The position numbers and the translations under genes were made by a program. Source: an uncultured Streptococcus sp. (lineage in GTDB: Bacteria > Bacillota > Bacilli > Lactobacillales > Streptococcaceae). From it: DNA of 8,154 nucleotides. The notes under the pieces are model-generated. The model had not been told where the DNA came from. It worked only from the letters and a program-made list of their open reading frames with translations, and searched no databases. Shown here in pieces: positions 1-7,774 of this stretch (its first letter is position 1; each line of letters begins with the position of its first letter). The DNA lies in contig CABSQC010000040.1 in assembly GCA_902479835.1 (NCBI GenBank), positions 1 through 8,154 of the forward strand. The letters run 5' to 3'.

Positions 1-110
1 ACGCTGATTTCATCAGCTTTTACAGCCCTACTCAACTGTGCGGAGGTGGGACGACGAAATCGAATTCTAACGAATTACCGATTTCTGTCCCACTCTCATA
101 TTTTTTACCA
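1..110. repeat. Streptococcal-type intergenic repeat with nested hairpins (partial)
   Basis: Non-coding stretch beyond the nusB terminator that is packed with inverted repeats. A long imperfect hairpin spans 46-93: GTGGGAC (46-52) pairs with GTCCCAC (87-93), GAAATCG (56-62) with CGATTTC (79-85), and AATTC (63-67) with GAATT (72-76), around a 4-base loop TAAC. A second small hairpin lies at 3-17 (GCTGAT, loop TTC, ATCAGC). From memory, this sequence read on the minus strand resembles a repeat scattered between genes in mitis-group streptococci; that is recollection, not a search result. The repeat probably continues left of the window. It could add to transcription termination or simply be a mobile or relic intergenic element. 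Confidence 0.6.
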
Positions 111-111
111 A

Positions 112-135
112 AAAAAGAGCCAGTAGGCTCTTTTT
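112..135 (-). terminator. Intrinsic terminator of the efp-asp23-nusB unit (bidirectional)
   Basis: A perfect 10-bp stem (112-121 with 126-135) closes a 4-base loop AGTA. The core is GAGCC/GGCTC, flanked by an A-run on one side and a T-run on the other, so on either strand the hairpin ends in a U-tract. It begins 2 bases past the nusB stop codon. It could also stop plus-strand transcription entering from the left. Confidence 0.9.
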
Positions 136-137
136 AC

Positions 138-569
138 TTATTCTTCTGTCACAAATTGACTGAGGACACCGTTGACAAATCGTGAAGAGGTTTCATCTGA
201 AAAGGCCTTGGCCAATTCTACCGCTTCATTGACTGCGACGATCTGTGGTGTATCAAACTCTGTCATTTCATAAATTCCCAGACGAAGGATATTTTTCTCT
301 ACCAAGGTCAAGCGCTCAACAGTCCAGCCGGTTTTCAAATGTTGACCGATTTGTTGGTCTAGTTGATCTTTTGACTGATAGACACCCGTCACGAGATTCA
401 TGAGAAAGGCAGGAAGATCGACTTCTTTGTCTTCTGCTAGGTCCTTATCATGTAGATAAGCAAAGCGACAAGCTTCAACAATGTCTCCATCGTATTCCAA
501 GGCCATCAAGGCTTGGAAGGCGCGCTCACGCAAATCTCGACGTGATTCTAATAAAATTTCATCAGTCAT
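138..569 (-). CDS. nusB: Transcription antitermination factor NusB
   Basis: NusB binds boxA RNA together with ribosomal protein S10 (NusE) and supports antitermination, chiefly of rRNA operons, in the cytoplasm. The 143-residue product is the usual family length and all-helical in character. It has the Arg-rich N-terminal helix (ESRRDLRERAFQALMALEY, 8-26), the central GWTVERLTLVEKNILRLGIYE block (81-101) and the C-terminal VAVNEAVELAKAFSD...RFVNGVLSQF block (111-139). The frame stays open to an ATG at 584, but I chose the ATG at 569. It has GAGGA 8 bases upstream and gives the usual N-terminus, whereas the earlier ATG has no good ribosome site. The start overlaps the end of the Asp23-family gene by 8 bases, so the ribosome site lies inside that gene and translation is probably coupled. 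It is the last gene before the terminator at 112-135. Confidence 0.95.
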   Translation of the reverse strand: MTDEILLESRRDLRERAFQALMALEYDGDIVEACRFAYLHDKDLAEDKEVDLPAFLMNLVTGVYQSKDQLDQQIGQHLKTGWTVERLTLVEKNILRLGIYEMTEFDTPQIVAVNEAVELAKAFSDETSSRFVNGVLSQFVTEE

Positions 570-951
570 TGAGGAAGTCCTCATTAAACAAGTCTTTCAA
601 GTCTGGTTTTGGAGATTTTTCCGTTGCGATACCAACAACGTGAATGTTGACAGCATCCAAGGTTACATCTGCCATATCATAAACTGCAGACTTGATTGCT
701 TTTTGAATGGCTACAGCGACAGATGGTACAGCCACTCCATATTCTAAATAGAGATAGATGTCTACTGAAACTTGACCATCTTCTTCTGTATGAAGGTAGA
801 CGCCACGTCCAAGGGAGCGTTTGGATAAGCTATCTGAAACACTCTTGTTTTCAAGCGAATAGACACCCTCAACTTTTGCTGTCGCAATCGCAATAATTTT
901 TTCTAATACACGTGGTGCAATAACGATGTCACCAAATTGTTCAGTTGCCAT
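562..951 (-). CDS. yqhY: Asp23/Gls24 family protein (YqhY-like)
   Basis: Small acidic-tailed protein of 129 residues in the Asp23/Gls24 (DUF322) family. Family features are the N-terminal GDIVIAPRVLEKIIAIATAKVEGVYSL segment (residues 7-33), the GVYLHTEEDGQVSVDIYLYLEYGVAVPSVA strand-turn region (50-79) and the VNIHVVGI strand (101-108), followed by an acidic tail ending FNEDFLND. There is no signal peptide or membrane segment, so it is cytoplasmic. The family is associated with cell-envelope stress. The member beside nusB matches the position of B. subtilis YqhY, which has been linked to control of acetyl-CoA carboxylase and lipid synthesis. The symbol rests on that synteny and the molecular role here is inferred. 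AAAGGAA lies about 6 bases before the ATG. The gene follows efp by 36 bases and overlaps nusB by 8. Confidence 0.88.
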   Translation of the reverse strand: MATEQFGDIVIAPRVLEKIIAIATAKVEGVYSLENKSVSDSLSKRSLGRGVYLHTEEDGQVSVDIYLYLEYGVAVPSVAVAIQKAIKSAVYDMADVTLDAVNIHVVGIATEKSPKPDLKDLFNEDFLND

Positions 952-987
952 AGAAGTTCCTTTCTATTTGACACCCTGAGATGTCTC

Positions 988-1548
988 TTATGCACGAGAA
1001 ACGTAAGTTCCTTCAGTAGTGTTAATGACCAATTTTTGTCCAGCTTCGATGAAGTCAGGAACGTTTACGACCAAACCAGTTTCCATTGTAGCAGGTTTAC
1101 CAGAACCAGTCACTGTAGCACCTTTGATAGATGGTTGAGTTTCTGCAACAGTTAATTCAACAGTTGTAGGAACTGTTACACCGATTACTTCGCTTCCGTA
1201 GAATTGAATTTTTACTTCTGAGTTTTCAAGGATGTAAAGCAATTCTTGTTCTACGTTCACCACTGGAATTTCATATTGGTCATATGTTTCAGTGTTCATG
1301 AAGTAGGCTGTATCATCCATTTTGTACAAGTATTGAGCTGGAACAGTTTCGATAATCGCTTGTTCAAATTTTTCTTCTGGACGGTAGCTTGTATCAAATG
1401 TTGAACCAGTACGGACATCACGCAATTTCATACGCATGATAGTGTTTCCTTTACCTGGTTTGTGGTGGCTAGCTTCCAAAACGCGGATCAATTTTCCGTC
1501 AGCTGTTTCAAAAGTCATACCAGCTTTCAATTTACTTGCTTCGATCAT
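988..1548 (-). CDS. efp: Elongation factor P (EF-P)
   Basis: EF-P enters the ribosomal E site and relieves stalling at consecutive prolines. The 186-residue product has the standard three-barrel length. The N-terminal KOW-like domain (about 1-64) carries the exposed loop HHKPGKGN, in which K33 is the residue that aligns with the post-translationally modified lysine of other EF-Ps. The OB-type middle domain (about 67-128) and the C-terminal domain follow, the latter with the family signature [24 protein letters not shown] (about 143-166) and the conserved end [17 protein letters not shown] lies 8 bases before the ATG. It is the first gene of a probable efp-yqhY-nusB unit, driven by the promoter at 1586-1614. 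No gene for a known EF-P modification enzyme is in the window. Confidence 0.97.
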   Translation of the reverse strand: MIEASKLKAGMTFETADGKLIRVLEASHHKPGKGNTIMRMKLRDVRTGSTFDTSYRPEEKFEQAIIETVPAQYLYKMDDTAYFMNTETYDQYEIPVVNVEQELLYILENSEVKIQFYGSEVIGVTVPTTVELTVAETQPSIKGATVTGSGKPATMETGLVVNVPDFIEAGQKLVINTTEGTYVSRA

Positions 1549-1585
1549 GTTTTATTACCTCTTTTTTAAAAATAGATTACTCTTT

Positions 1586-1614
1586 ATTGTAACACACTAT
1601 TTGATTTTTCTCAA
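1586..1614 (-). promoter_or_regulatory. Sigma-A promoter for efp-asp23-nusB
   Basis: On the minus strand a -35 TTGAGA (1614-1609) is separated by exactly 17 bases from a -10 TACAAT (1591-1586). A TG dinucleotide one base upstream of the -10 makes it an extended -10. It lies 37 bases upstream of the efp ATG, which leaves a leader of about 30 bases containing the ribosome site. I see no operator-like palindrome or riboswitch in this short leader. Confidence 0.8.
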
Positions 1615-1649
1615 ACAGCAATTTTCTCTTTTTCGGAAGGCTAGAAGGC

Positions 1650-1693
1650 GGAGAGAGATTACAGGAACGAGTCCTTAGAATCTCTATATCTCC
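1650..1693 (-). other. Imperfect hairpin after the SPFH gene, no U-tract
   Basis: On the minus strand GGAG (1693-1690), AGAGATT (1685-1679) and AGGA (1675-1672) pair with TCCT (1666-1663), AATCTCT (1660-1654) and CTCC (1653-1650). There is a 4-base bulge, a small internal loop and a 5-base apical loop. It begins 21 bases beyond the SPFH stop. No run of U follows on either strand, so it is not a canonical intrinsic terminator. It may be an mRNA 3'-end structure, or transcription may read on into efp. Confidence 0.4.
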
Positions 1694-1713
1694 AACTCCA
1701 TCTTCACTATTCC

Positions 1714-2820
1714 TTATTGGTCCACAGGCACAATATTACCATCCGCATCTTTGGTGACATGGACATATTTTCCATCTACTTCAATGTAGAAGGTATGAGG
1801 CTTGTCTTGCGCTGGAGAGGCTTGTTTTTGAAGGTCATTGCCAAGGGCTTGACCCAAGTTCATCCCCATGATCATGTTCATGCCATTGCCACCTTCATTT
1901 TTAGCAGCTGCCACCAAGGCCTCATTGCGAGCACGACGCTCTTCGATTTCAATGGTATTGTACTTCATCGCCGCCAATTCACTGTCCAGTTTATTGACCT
2001 TGGCCATACTGTCTGCATCATAGCTCAAATCTTCAATGAGGACATTGGTTAATTCGATACCATATAATTCTGTCCAAGTTTTGTTGACTTCGCGTTTTGC
2101 AACTTCATTAAAAACATCTTGGTCCGCATTGATGTTGTAAATATCCGCCTTATTTTCTGCTGTATATTTTGAAATGGCCACTGCAATTTTTGGTGCCAGA
2201 TTTTGGCGCAAGGTGCCCTGAGCCACATCTTCCAAGGTAAACGGCTTATCTGCAGTGATTTGACGACTGACTGCACTGATGTAAAAGAGTACAGGATCTG
2301 CTACTTTAACATCATAAAGACCATAAAAACGAATGCTAAGAAGTTGTTGGTAACGGTCGCTAAAGTACTCAACTGGATTTTGAGTGCCAAATTTATTTCC
2401 TGTAAAAGGTTGCATCCGCACAAAAATAATTTCTTGTTGGGTGACCACTTGGCCTCCAAATGAGAAACGATTCTTGAACTGATCCCACGTTCCTTTCACA
2501 CCACCCTTTTCAAACAACCAGGCATTTTCACCGGCTTGCCATTCGTGACTCCCTGCTTCTAGAAGGTCTCCTAGAAACGTTCCATTATTGACCAAGAGAG
2601 CAACATAGCCTTGAGGAACAATGACAACAGATCCATCTGTCAATAGACCTGTATTTTGGTTGCTCTGGCGAGAGCGCCCATCTGGATCTTTGGTCAAGAG
2701 CTGTCCCTTAATGGCCAAAGCTGTTGCTGGAACAGCTTCTGGCAAGGTAATGGCTTCCTTAAATTTACTATCTTGAAAACTTGAAATGCCCGCTGAAAGG
2801 GCTGCTTTAATAAATCCCAT
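1714..2820 (-). CDS. SPFH-domain protein, YdjI-like
   Basis: A 368-residue protein of the SPFH (stomatin/prohibitin/flotillin) superfamily, in the branch typified by B. subtilis YdjI and often labelled virion core protein. The N-terminus (about 1-25, MGFIKAALSAGISSF...) could form an amphipathic helix. The SPFH region spans roughly 58-270, from VVIVPQGYVALLVNNGTF through the strand-rich middle to the ELTNVLIEDLSYD end. A charged coiled-coil stretch follows (about 272-307), then a Gly/Met patch (309-327) and a short beta-like tail (343-368). There is no hydrophobic membrane span, so it probably reaches the membrane through the partner encoded just upstream. It is translationally coupled to that gene: AGGAG overlaps the partner's TAG stop, 5 bases before this ATG. 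The family is thought to organise membranes or respond to membrane stress; its exact role here is unknown. Confidence 0.85.
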   Translation of the reverse strand: MGFIKAALSAGISSFQDSKFKEAITLPEAVPATALAIKGQLLTKDPDGRSRQSNQNTGLLTDGSVVIVPQGYVALLVNNGTFLGDLLEAGSHEWQAGENAWLFEKGGVKGTWDQFKNRFSFGGQVVTQQEIIFVRMQPFTGNKFGTQNPVEYFSDRYQQLLSIRFYGLYDVKVADPVLFYISAVSRQITADKPFTLEDVAQGTLRQNLAPKIAVAISKYTAENKADIYNINADQDVFNEVAKREVNKTWTELYGIELTNVLIEDLSYDADSMAKVNKLDSELAAMKYNTIEIEERRARNEALVAAAKNEGGNGMNMIMGMNLGQALGNDLQKQASPAQDKPHTFYIEVDGKYVHVTKDADGNIVPVDQ

Positions 2821-2825
2821 ACATT

Positions 2826-2831
2826 CTCCTA
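2826..2831 (-). promoter_or_regulatory. Ribosome-binding site overlapping a stop codon
   Basis: On the minus strand the sequence TAGGAG contains both the TAG stop of the Tim44-like gene (2831-2829) and the AGGAG ribosome site of the SPFH gene (2830-2826). The SPFH ATG follows 5 bases later. A ribosome that terminates on the first gene sits on the second gene's initiation site, which favours coupled, near-stoichiometric synthesis. Confidence 0.8.
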
Positions 2832-3797
2832 TCTGTAGAATTCAATTTCATCCACAACTTCGTAGACATCCAAGACCCAATCTTTTGGATTGTGCTTCAA
2901 GGATGCTTGGCAATATTCACACTTGTCGATTGAATCAATCGTCAATGGCGCACCACAGTTCGGACAATGATCACTAACGACTTCTGAATTCTTAATGATC
3001 TCTGTCTGCGCTCCATGTTCACGGAGGAAGACCATGCGGTAAACGGTAAAGAGATCTTTGGTTGGATCCCCTTCGATCACACGACCCGTTTCATCATTTC
3101 GGATGTAATCTCTCATCGTCGATGACAGAATGACTTCGATGCGGTCATTGCCTTCTGGATTTTCGATAAAGTCTTTGATCTTTGAATCTTCCACACGCAC
3201 GCGCTCTAGAACATTGGTTGTTTTGGCACGAATATGTTCTTGTAACTGCGTCAAGTGCTGCTCATAAAGACTCGTACTTTCTAAATTCCGTACGGAATTC
3301 CAATCTTTTTCTGTCCAAGCAGACTGCAATTGAAGATAAACCAGCTTGACTTGCGACAAGAAGCGGTCTTCATCAAACATTGGATCCAGTTTACGGATGC
3401 GGCGAATCGCTTCATAGTTATTTTCAATTGGTCGACCGGCCCGCTCTTCGGTTGTCCGTTTTGGACCACTATTTGAAGAGAATGATTCATCACTATCATT
3501 AGCCTCTTTTGCAATATTATAGACAAATCCAATCAATCCAACGATGGCGACAACCGCTACCGCTCCACCAGACTCTGATCCAGAACTAGAACTGTAGCTA
3601 CTGGATCCACCAGACCAGCTACTGCCACCAGACCAGCTACTTCCCCCTCCAGACCAGCTACTACCACCACCACCGCCAGAATGAATAGTGCTACTACCAC
3701 CACTATGCGTATTGCCGACACCAGCATGAGCAGAAGGAGCAAATACAAATAGCAAGACTACTAGAAGAATTCCAACTATTACACTTCGTTTTTTCAT
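2829..3797 (-). CDS. Membrane protein with Tim44-like domain and C-terminal zinc ribbon
   Basis: A 322-residue protein with clear modular architecture. Residues 1-25 form a signal-type sequence (MKKR, hydrophobic core, then SAHA with a possible cut before G26). Residues 26-79 are Gly/Ser-rich and include three SSWSGG units (46-64). A hydrophobic span at about 78-95 is a probable membrane helix. A low-complexity charged segment leads to a Tim44-like domain at about 125-270 (YEAIRRIRKLDPMFDEDRFLSQVKLVYLQLQSAW...). A zinc ribbon with C278, C281, C293 and C296 closes the protein. With an exported N-terminal linker, the second helix would place the Tim44-like and zinc domains in the cytoplasm, beside the SPFH partner. 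Tim44-like domains are known from mitochondrial import, but the bacterial versions have no settled function. GAGG lies only 3 bases before the ATG, which is short. The gene starts 56 bases after pepP. Confidence 0.8.
   Translation of the reverse strand: MKKRSVIVGILLVVLLFVFAPSAHAGVGNTHSGGSSTIHSGGGGGSSWSGGGSSWSGGSSWSGGSSSYSSSSGSESGGAVAVVAIVGLIGFVYNIAKEANDSDESFSSNSGPKRTTEERAGRPIENNYEAIRRIRKLDPMFDEDRFLSQVKLVYLQLQSAWTEKDWNSVRNLESTSLYEQHLTQLQEHIRAKTTNVLERVRVEDSKIKDFIENPEGNDRIEVILSSTMRDYIRNDETGRVIEGDPTKDLFTVYRMVFLREHGAQTEIIKNSEVVSDHCPNCGAPLTIDSIDKCEYCQASLKHNPKDWVLDVYEVVDEIEFYR
3608..3665 (-). repeat. Short in-frame tandem repeats encoding SSWSGG units
   Basis: The 12-base string AGACCAGCTACT (plus strand) occurs at 3612-3623, 3630-3641 and 3651-3662, so unit spacing is 18 and 21 bases. 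All copies are in frame and encode the repeated Ser-Ser-Trp-Ser-Gly-Gly motif in the linker of the Tim44-like membrane protein. The differing spacing reflects one extra Gly codon. Near-identical units like these can gain or lose copies without breaking the frame. Confidence 0.8.
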
Positions 3798-3852
3798 AGG
3801 CCTCTTTTCTTATCTTTGTTTGTTACACAGGGGTTAAGAAAATACTGTCTAT

Positions 3853-3882
3853 TTTATAGGACAATCAATTCTTTAGGAGCAA
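3853..3882 (-). promoter_or_regulatory. Possible internal promoter for the Tim44-like/SPFH pair
   Basis: On the minus strand TATAAA (3858-3853) overlaps the pepP stop codon and has a poor -35 match, TTGCTC (3882-3877), 18 bases upstream. It would give a leader of roughly 50 bases before the Tim44-like gene, enough to express the pair apart from uvrA-pepP. The -10 is good and the -35 weak, so this is tentative. Confidence 0.3.
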
Positions 3883-4921
3883 GAGTCAAGACTTCACAGC
3901 CAGTTTCTGTGATCAAGAGGTCATCTTCGATCCGCACACCAGAGAGTCCTTCGATATAAATACCTGGCTCATCTGTTAAGACCATCCCTGCTTGAATCGC
4001 TTCTTTAGACGTTTGGCTGAAGTATGGTTCTTCGTGGATATCTAGCCCAATTCCATGACCGATTCCATGAGTAAAGTATTGACCATAGCCGGCCGCTTCG
4101 ATCACATCACGTGGAATTTTATCAAAATCACGGAAGCCAAGTCCATCTTTAGCAGCAGCAATCAAGGCTTGATTGGCTTTCAAAACCGTTTCGTAAATTT
4201 CTCTTTCCTTGTCGCTGACATGTCCAGCATAGATGGTCCGTGTCATATCGCTGACATAGTGGTCATACAAGCAACCAAAATCAAGGGTCAAGGCATCTCC
4301 TGCTGAAATCACCCGATCACTTGGAGTCGCATGAGGCATGGCAGAGCGTTCACCAGCTGCTGAGATAATATCAAAAGATACACCAGAAGCTCCCAACTCC
4401 CGCATTCTAAAATCGAGAAAAGTCGCTGCTTCCAACTCTGTCGTTTTCCCTACCTTGATATAGTCTAAAATATCATGGAAGGCTTGGTCAGAGATGCTAC
4501 AAGCTTTTTTAATGGCTGCAATCTCCGTTTCATCTTTAATCAAGCGCAATTCCATTACAAAGTTCGCTAGGGATTGAAGATTGATGCCACTGAAAACAGA
4601 AGCCATACGGGCATGGTAGGCTACCGTCACTTCGTCCTCAAAACCAAGTTCTTTGATTCCAAGGTCCTTAACGATCTCTGCAGCTGCAGTCAACTCATCG
4701 CGGGTTTCCACAATTTCTACAAAGGGGAAACAAGTCGCATGAGCATGAATGGTGTAGCGCGAATCCGTAAAGAGTACCACGCGTTCTTCTGTCACCAAAG
4801 CGGTCCCGTTTGAACCCCAGAAATTGGTCAAATAATAAACATTTTTCAAATTGTTAACCAATACCGCTTTGAGGTTTTGGGCTTTCATTTTGCTTCTTAA
4901 GTTGCTGATCCGTTGATTCAT
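3854..4921 (-). CDS. pepP: Xaa-Pro peptidase, M24 family
   Basis: A cytoplasmic metallopeptidase that cleaves peptide bonds next to proline, so it belongs to peptide recycling. At 355 residues it has the usual short form: a creatinase/prolidase N-terminal domain (about 1-122) and an M24 'pita-bread' catalytic domain (about 130-350). All five metal ligands are visible: D214 (LTLDFG), D225 (SDMTR), H289 (THGIGHGIG), E318 (DEPG) and E332 (RIEDD). The supporting histidines H197 (MPHATPSDR), H285 and H296 (LDIHEEP) are also present, so the enzyme should be active. Whether it acts as an aminopeptidase P or a dipeptidase (PepQ-like) cannot be settled by eye. Its ATG overlaps the uvrA stop in an ATGA, and its ribosome site (AAAGGAA) lies inside the end of uvrA, so the two are cotranslated. 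Confidence 0.9.
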   Translation of the reverse strand: MNQRISNLRSKMKAQNLKAVLVNNLKNVYYLTNFWGSNGTALVTEERVVLFTDSRYTIHAHATCFPFVEIVETRDELTAAAEIVKDLGIKELGFEDEVTVAYHARMASVFSGINLQSLANFVMELRLIKDETEIAAIKKACSISDQAFHDILDYIKVGKTTELEAATFLDFRMRELGASGVSFDIISAAGERSAMPHATPSDRVISAGDALTLDFGCLYDHYVSDMTRTIYAGHVSDKEREIYETVLKANQALIAAAKDGLGFRDFDKIPRDVIEAAGYGQYFTHGIGHGIGLDIHEEPYFSQTSKEAIQAGMVLTDEPGIYIEGLSGVRIEDDLLITETGCEVLTLAPKELIVL

Positions 4922-7743
4922 TGTAATTTTCCTTTCAAATATTGTCCTGTGTAGCTAGCAGGATTTGCTGCTACTTCTTCTGGTGTTCCGGTCGCAATAA
5001 TGGTTCCACCACCGACACCGCCTTCGGGCCCTAAATCGATGATATGATCTGCTGTCTTAATGACATCCAAATTGTGCTCAATCACAAGGACCGTATTGCC
5101 ATCATCTACAAATCGCTCTAAGACTTTGATCAAGCGAGAAATGTCTTCGGTATGGAGTCCAGTCGTTGGTTCATCCAAGATATAGAAGGATTTTCCTGTA
5201 GAGCGCTTGTGCAATTCAGAAGCCAACTTCATCCGTTGCGCCTCCCCACCTGAAAGAGTAGTCGCTGGTTGGCCTAGTGTTACATAGCCCAAGCCCACAT
5301 CTTGGATGGTCTTGAGTTTGCGTTCAATTTTTGGAATGTGCTTGAAGAATTCAACTGCCTTGTTGACCGTCATATCCAGCACTTCTGCAATATTTTTTTC
5401 CTTGTAGTGGACTTCAAGGGTCTCACTATTGTAACGACGTCCATGGCAGACCTCACAAGGAACGAAGACATCTGGCAAGAAGTGCATTTCAATCTTGATG
5501 ATCCCATCTCCTGAGCAGGCTTCACAACGCCCGCCCTTGACATTGAAACTAAAGCGGCCTTTTTTATAGCCCCGAATTTTGGCTTCATTGGTCTGAGCAA
5601 AGAGATCGCGAATGTCATCGAAGACGCCTGTATAGGTCGCTGGATTGGAACGAGGAGTCCGACCAATCGGGCTTTGATCAATGTCGATCAAGCGATCGAT
5701 ATGCTCAATCCCCTGAATGGTCTTGTATTTCCCTGGTTTTTCCGAATTGCGGTTGAGTTTTTGAGCGATGGCTTTTTTCAAGATGCCATTGATCAAGGTC
5801 GATTTTCCAGAACCGGAAACTCCAGTGACTGCGATAAATTTGCCTAGAGGAAAGCGCGCTGTAATGTCTTGTAAGTTATTCTCACTGGCTCCTGTAATTT
5901 CAATAGAACGGCCATTCCCCGAACGGCGCTCTGTTGGAACCGGAATCTTGCGTTTACCGGACAAGTACTGACCCGTGATAGATTTGCTGTTGCGAGCCAC
6001 CTGCTTTGGAGTTCCAGCCGCAACGATCTCTCCCCCAAAGACACCGGCACCTGGGCCGACGTCGATCAGATAGTCTGCCTCTCTCATGGTATCCTCATCG
6101 TGTTCGACGACGATCAAGGTATTGCCTAAATCGCGCATCTTCTTGAGGCTAGCAATCAGGCGGTCATTGTCCCTTTGATGGAGGCCAATAGACGGCTCAT
6201 CCAAAATATAAAGGACCCCAGAGAGGTTGGAACCGATCTGGGTTGCCAAACGAATGCGCTGGCTTTCTCCACCTGATAAGGTCCCAGCCGATCGTGACAG
6301 GGTCAAGTAATTGAGCCCCACATTGTTTAAGAAGGTCAAGCGATCCTTAATCTCTTTTAGGATCGGTCTTGCAATTGTTGCTTCATTGTCCGTTAAGACC
6401 AGCTTATCCACGGCTTTTAAGTGGTCCGCAATCGATAGATCTGACACTTCCCCAATATGCATCCCCTTTTCTCCTCCGACACGAACAGAGAGAGCTTGGT
6501 CATTGAGACGGTAGCCATGGCAGGTCGCACAGGTCAATTCGTTCATATAAGAGCGCATTTGGTTGCGGGTGAAATCACTATTGGTCTCACGGAAACGACG
6601 GTGAATATTGTTTACGACCCCTTCAAAAGGAATCTCAATATCGCGAACCCCACCAAACTCATTTTCATAGTGGAAGTGGAATTCCTTGCCATTTGACCCA
6701 TAGAGGACCAAGTCCTTTTCTTCTTGAGAAAGATCAGAAAAAGGTCGGTCCATATCAACTCCAAAATGGATCATGGCCTGCTCCAACATCTGTGGATAGT
6801 AGTTGGAAGAGATCGGATTCCAAGGAGCAAGTGCTCCTTCGCGAAGGGTTAAGCGATCATCTGGCACCACCAAATCCAAGTCCACCTCTAGCTTAATACC
6901 CAGCCCATCACAGTCTGGACAAGATCCGAAAGGCGCATTGAAAGAAAAGAGGCGGGGCTCTAATTCAGGGACGGTAAAGCCACAGACTGGACAAGCATAA
7001 TGCTCAGAAAAGAGTAGCTCCTTGCCATCCATGGTATCAATCACGACATAACCATCCGCAATTCGAAGAGCTGCTTCAATCGAATCAAAGAGCCGCGAGC
7101 GGATGCCCTCTTTGATCACGATTCGGTCCACAACTACTTCAATCGTGTGCTGCTTGCTTTTAGATAGTTCTTGAACCTCTGTCACATCATAGATCTCACC
7201 ATCGACCCGCACCCGGACATAGCCGTCTTTTTGCACCTTTTCAATGATATTCTTGTGCTGGCCTTTTTTCTTGCGAATAATAGGAGCTAGAATTTGCAGG
7301 CGTTGGCGCTCTGGTAATTCCAAGACTTGATCGACAATTTGCTCAACCGAAGAAGCGGTAATAGCGCCATGTCCATTGATACAATAAGGCGTCCCTACAC
7401 GCGCATAGAGCAGGCGCAGGTAGTCATTGATCTCTGTTGCCGTCCCCACTGTAGAACGTGGGTTTTTACTGGTCGTTTTTTGGTCGATGGAAATGGCTGG
7501 ACTCAAGCCGTCAATGGAGTCGACATCTGGTTTTTCCATATTTCCCAAGAATTGCCGGGCATAGGCCGATAAGCTCTCCACGTAGCGGCGCTGACCTTCT
7601 GCATAGAGGGTATCAAAGGCCAGACTGGACTTTCCAGAACCAGACAAACCCGTCACCACGACTAATTTGTCCCGTGGAATTTCCACGTCTATATTTTTTA
7701 AATTATGGGCGCGTGCCCCATGAATGACAATTTTATCTTGCAT
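4918..7743 (-). CDS. uvrA: Excinuclease ABC subunit A (UvrA)
   Basis: UvrA is the damage-recognising ATPase of nucleotide excision repair. It dimerises, scans DNA and loads UvrB. Starting at the ATG at 7743, the product has 941 residues and all family landmarks. These are Walker A1 GLSGSGKSS (32-40), first zinc module C251/C254/C275/C278, a further CATC pair (405/408), signature LSGGESQR (489-496), Walker B1 [10 protein letters not shown] (513-522), Walker A2 GVSGSGKST (641-649), zinc module C740/C743/C763/C766, signature LSGGEAQR (830-837) and Walker B2 [10 protein letters not shown] (855-864). The frame is open to an ATG at 7776, but that codon overlaps the -10 of the gene's own promoter and lacks a ribosome site. 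The usual N-terminus [15 protein letters not shown] begins at 7743, although its ribosome site (AGAAAG, 7 bases away) is only moderate. It is the first gene of a probable uvrA-pepP-Tim44-like-SPFH unit. Confidence 0.97.
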   Translation of the reverse strand: MQDKIVIHGARAHNLKNIDVEIPRDKLVVVTGLSGSGKSSLAFDTLYAEGQRRYVESLSAYARQFLGNMEKPDVDSIDGLSPAISIDQKTTSKNPRSTVGTATEINDYLRLLYARVGTPYCINGHGAITASSVEQIVDQVLELPERQRLQILAPIIRKKKGQHKNIIEKVQKDGYVRVRVDGEIYDVTEVQELSKSKQHTIEVVVDRIVIKEGIRSRLFDSIEAALRIADGYVVIDTMDGKELLFSEHYACPVCGFTVPELEPRLFSFNAPFGSCPDCDGLGIKLEVDLDLVVPDDRLTLREGALAPWNPISSNYYPQMLEQAMIHFGVDMDRPFSDLSQEEKDLVLYGSNGKEFHFHYENEFGGVRDIEIPFEGVVNNIHRRFRETNSDFTRNQMRSYMNELTCATCHGYRLNDQALSVRVGGEKGMHIGEVSDLSIADHLKAVDKLVLTDNEATIARPILKEIKDRLTFLNNVGLNYLTLSRSAGTLSGGESQRIRLATQIGSNLSGVLYILDEPSIGLHQRDNDRLIASLKKMRDLGNTLIVVEHDEDTMREADYLIDVGPGAGVFGGEIVAAGTPKQVARNSKSITGQYLSGKRKIPVPTERRSGNGRSIEITGASENNLQDITARFPLGKFIAVTGVSGSGKSTLINGILKKAIAQKLNRNSEKPGKYKTIQGIEHIDRLIDIDQSPIGRTPRSNPATYTGVFDDIRDLFAQTNEAKIRGYKKGRFSFNVKGGRCEACSGDGIIKIEMHFLPDVFVPCEVCHGRRYNSETLEVHYKEKNIAEVLDMTVNKAVEFFKHIPKIERKLKTIQDVGLGYVTLGQPATTLSGGEAQRMKLASELHKRSTGKSFYILDEPTTGLHTEDISRLIKVLERFVDDGNTVLVIEHNLDVIKTADHIIDLGPEGGVGGGTIIATGTPEEVAANPASYTGQYLKGKLQ

Positions 7744-7774
7744 CTTTGTTCTTTCTAGTCCATTATTGCTTACC

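Noticed and set aside
570..584. Five-codon upstream extension of nusB from the ATG at 584
   Set aside because: It has no good ribosome site and a larger overlap with the preceding gene. The ATG at 569 has GAGGA 8 bases upstream and gives the normal family length.
481..747. Plus-strand open frame across the nusB/Asp23 junction
   Set aside because: It is antisense to two conserved genes, and its product has no recognisable features.
952..987. Short inverted repeats between efp and the Asp23-family gene
   Set aside because: They are only 4-bp arms with no U-tract, too weak to call a terminator or attenuator.
2049..2276. Open frame of 75 codons on the minus strand within the SPFH gene
   Set aside because: It is a same-strand out-of-frame shadow of a well-supported gene.
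3838..3856. AT-only stem (AAAATA/TATTTT) after pepP as a terminator
   Set aside because: The stem is six A-T pairs without a GC core or following U-run. It overlaps the pepP stop and the next gene begins close by.
5370..5681. Open frame of 103 codons on the minus strand within uvrA
   Set aside because: It lies wholly inside uvrA in another frame of the same strand, and its translation has no family character.
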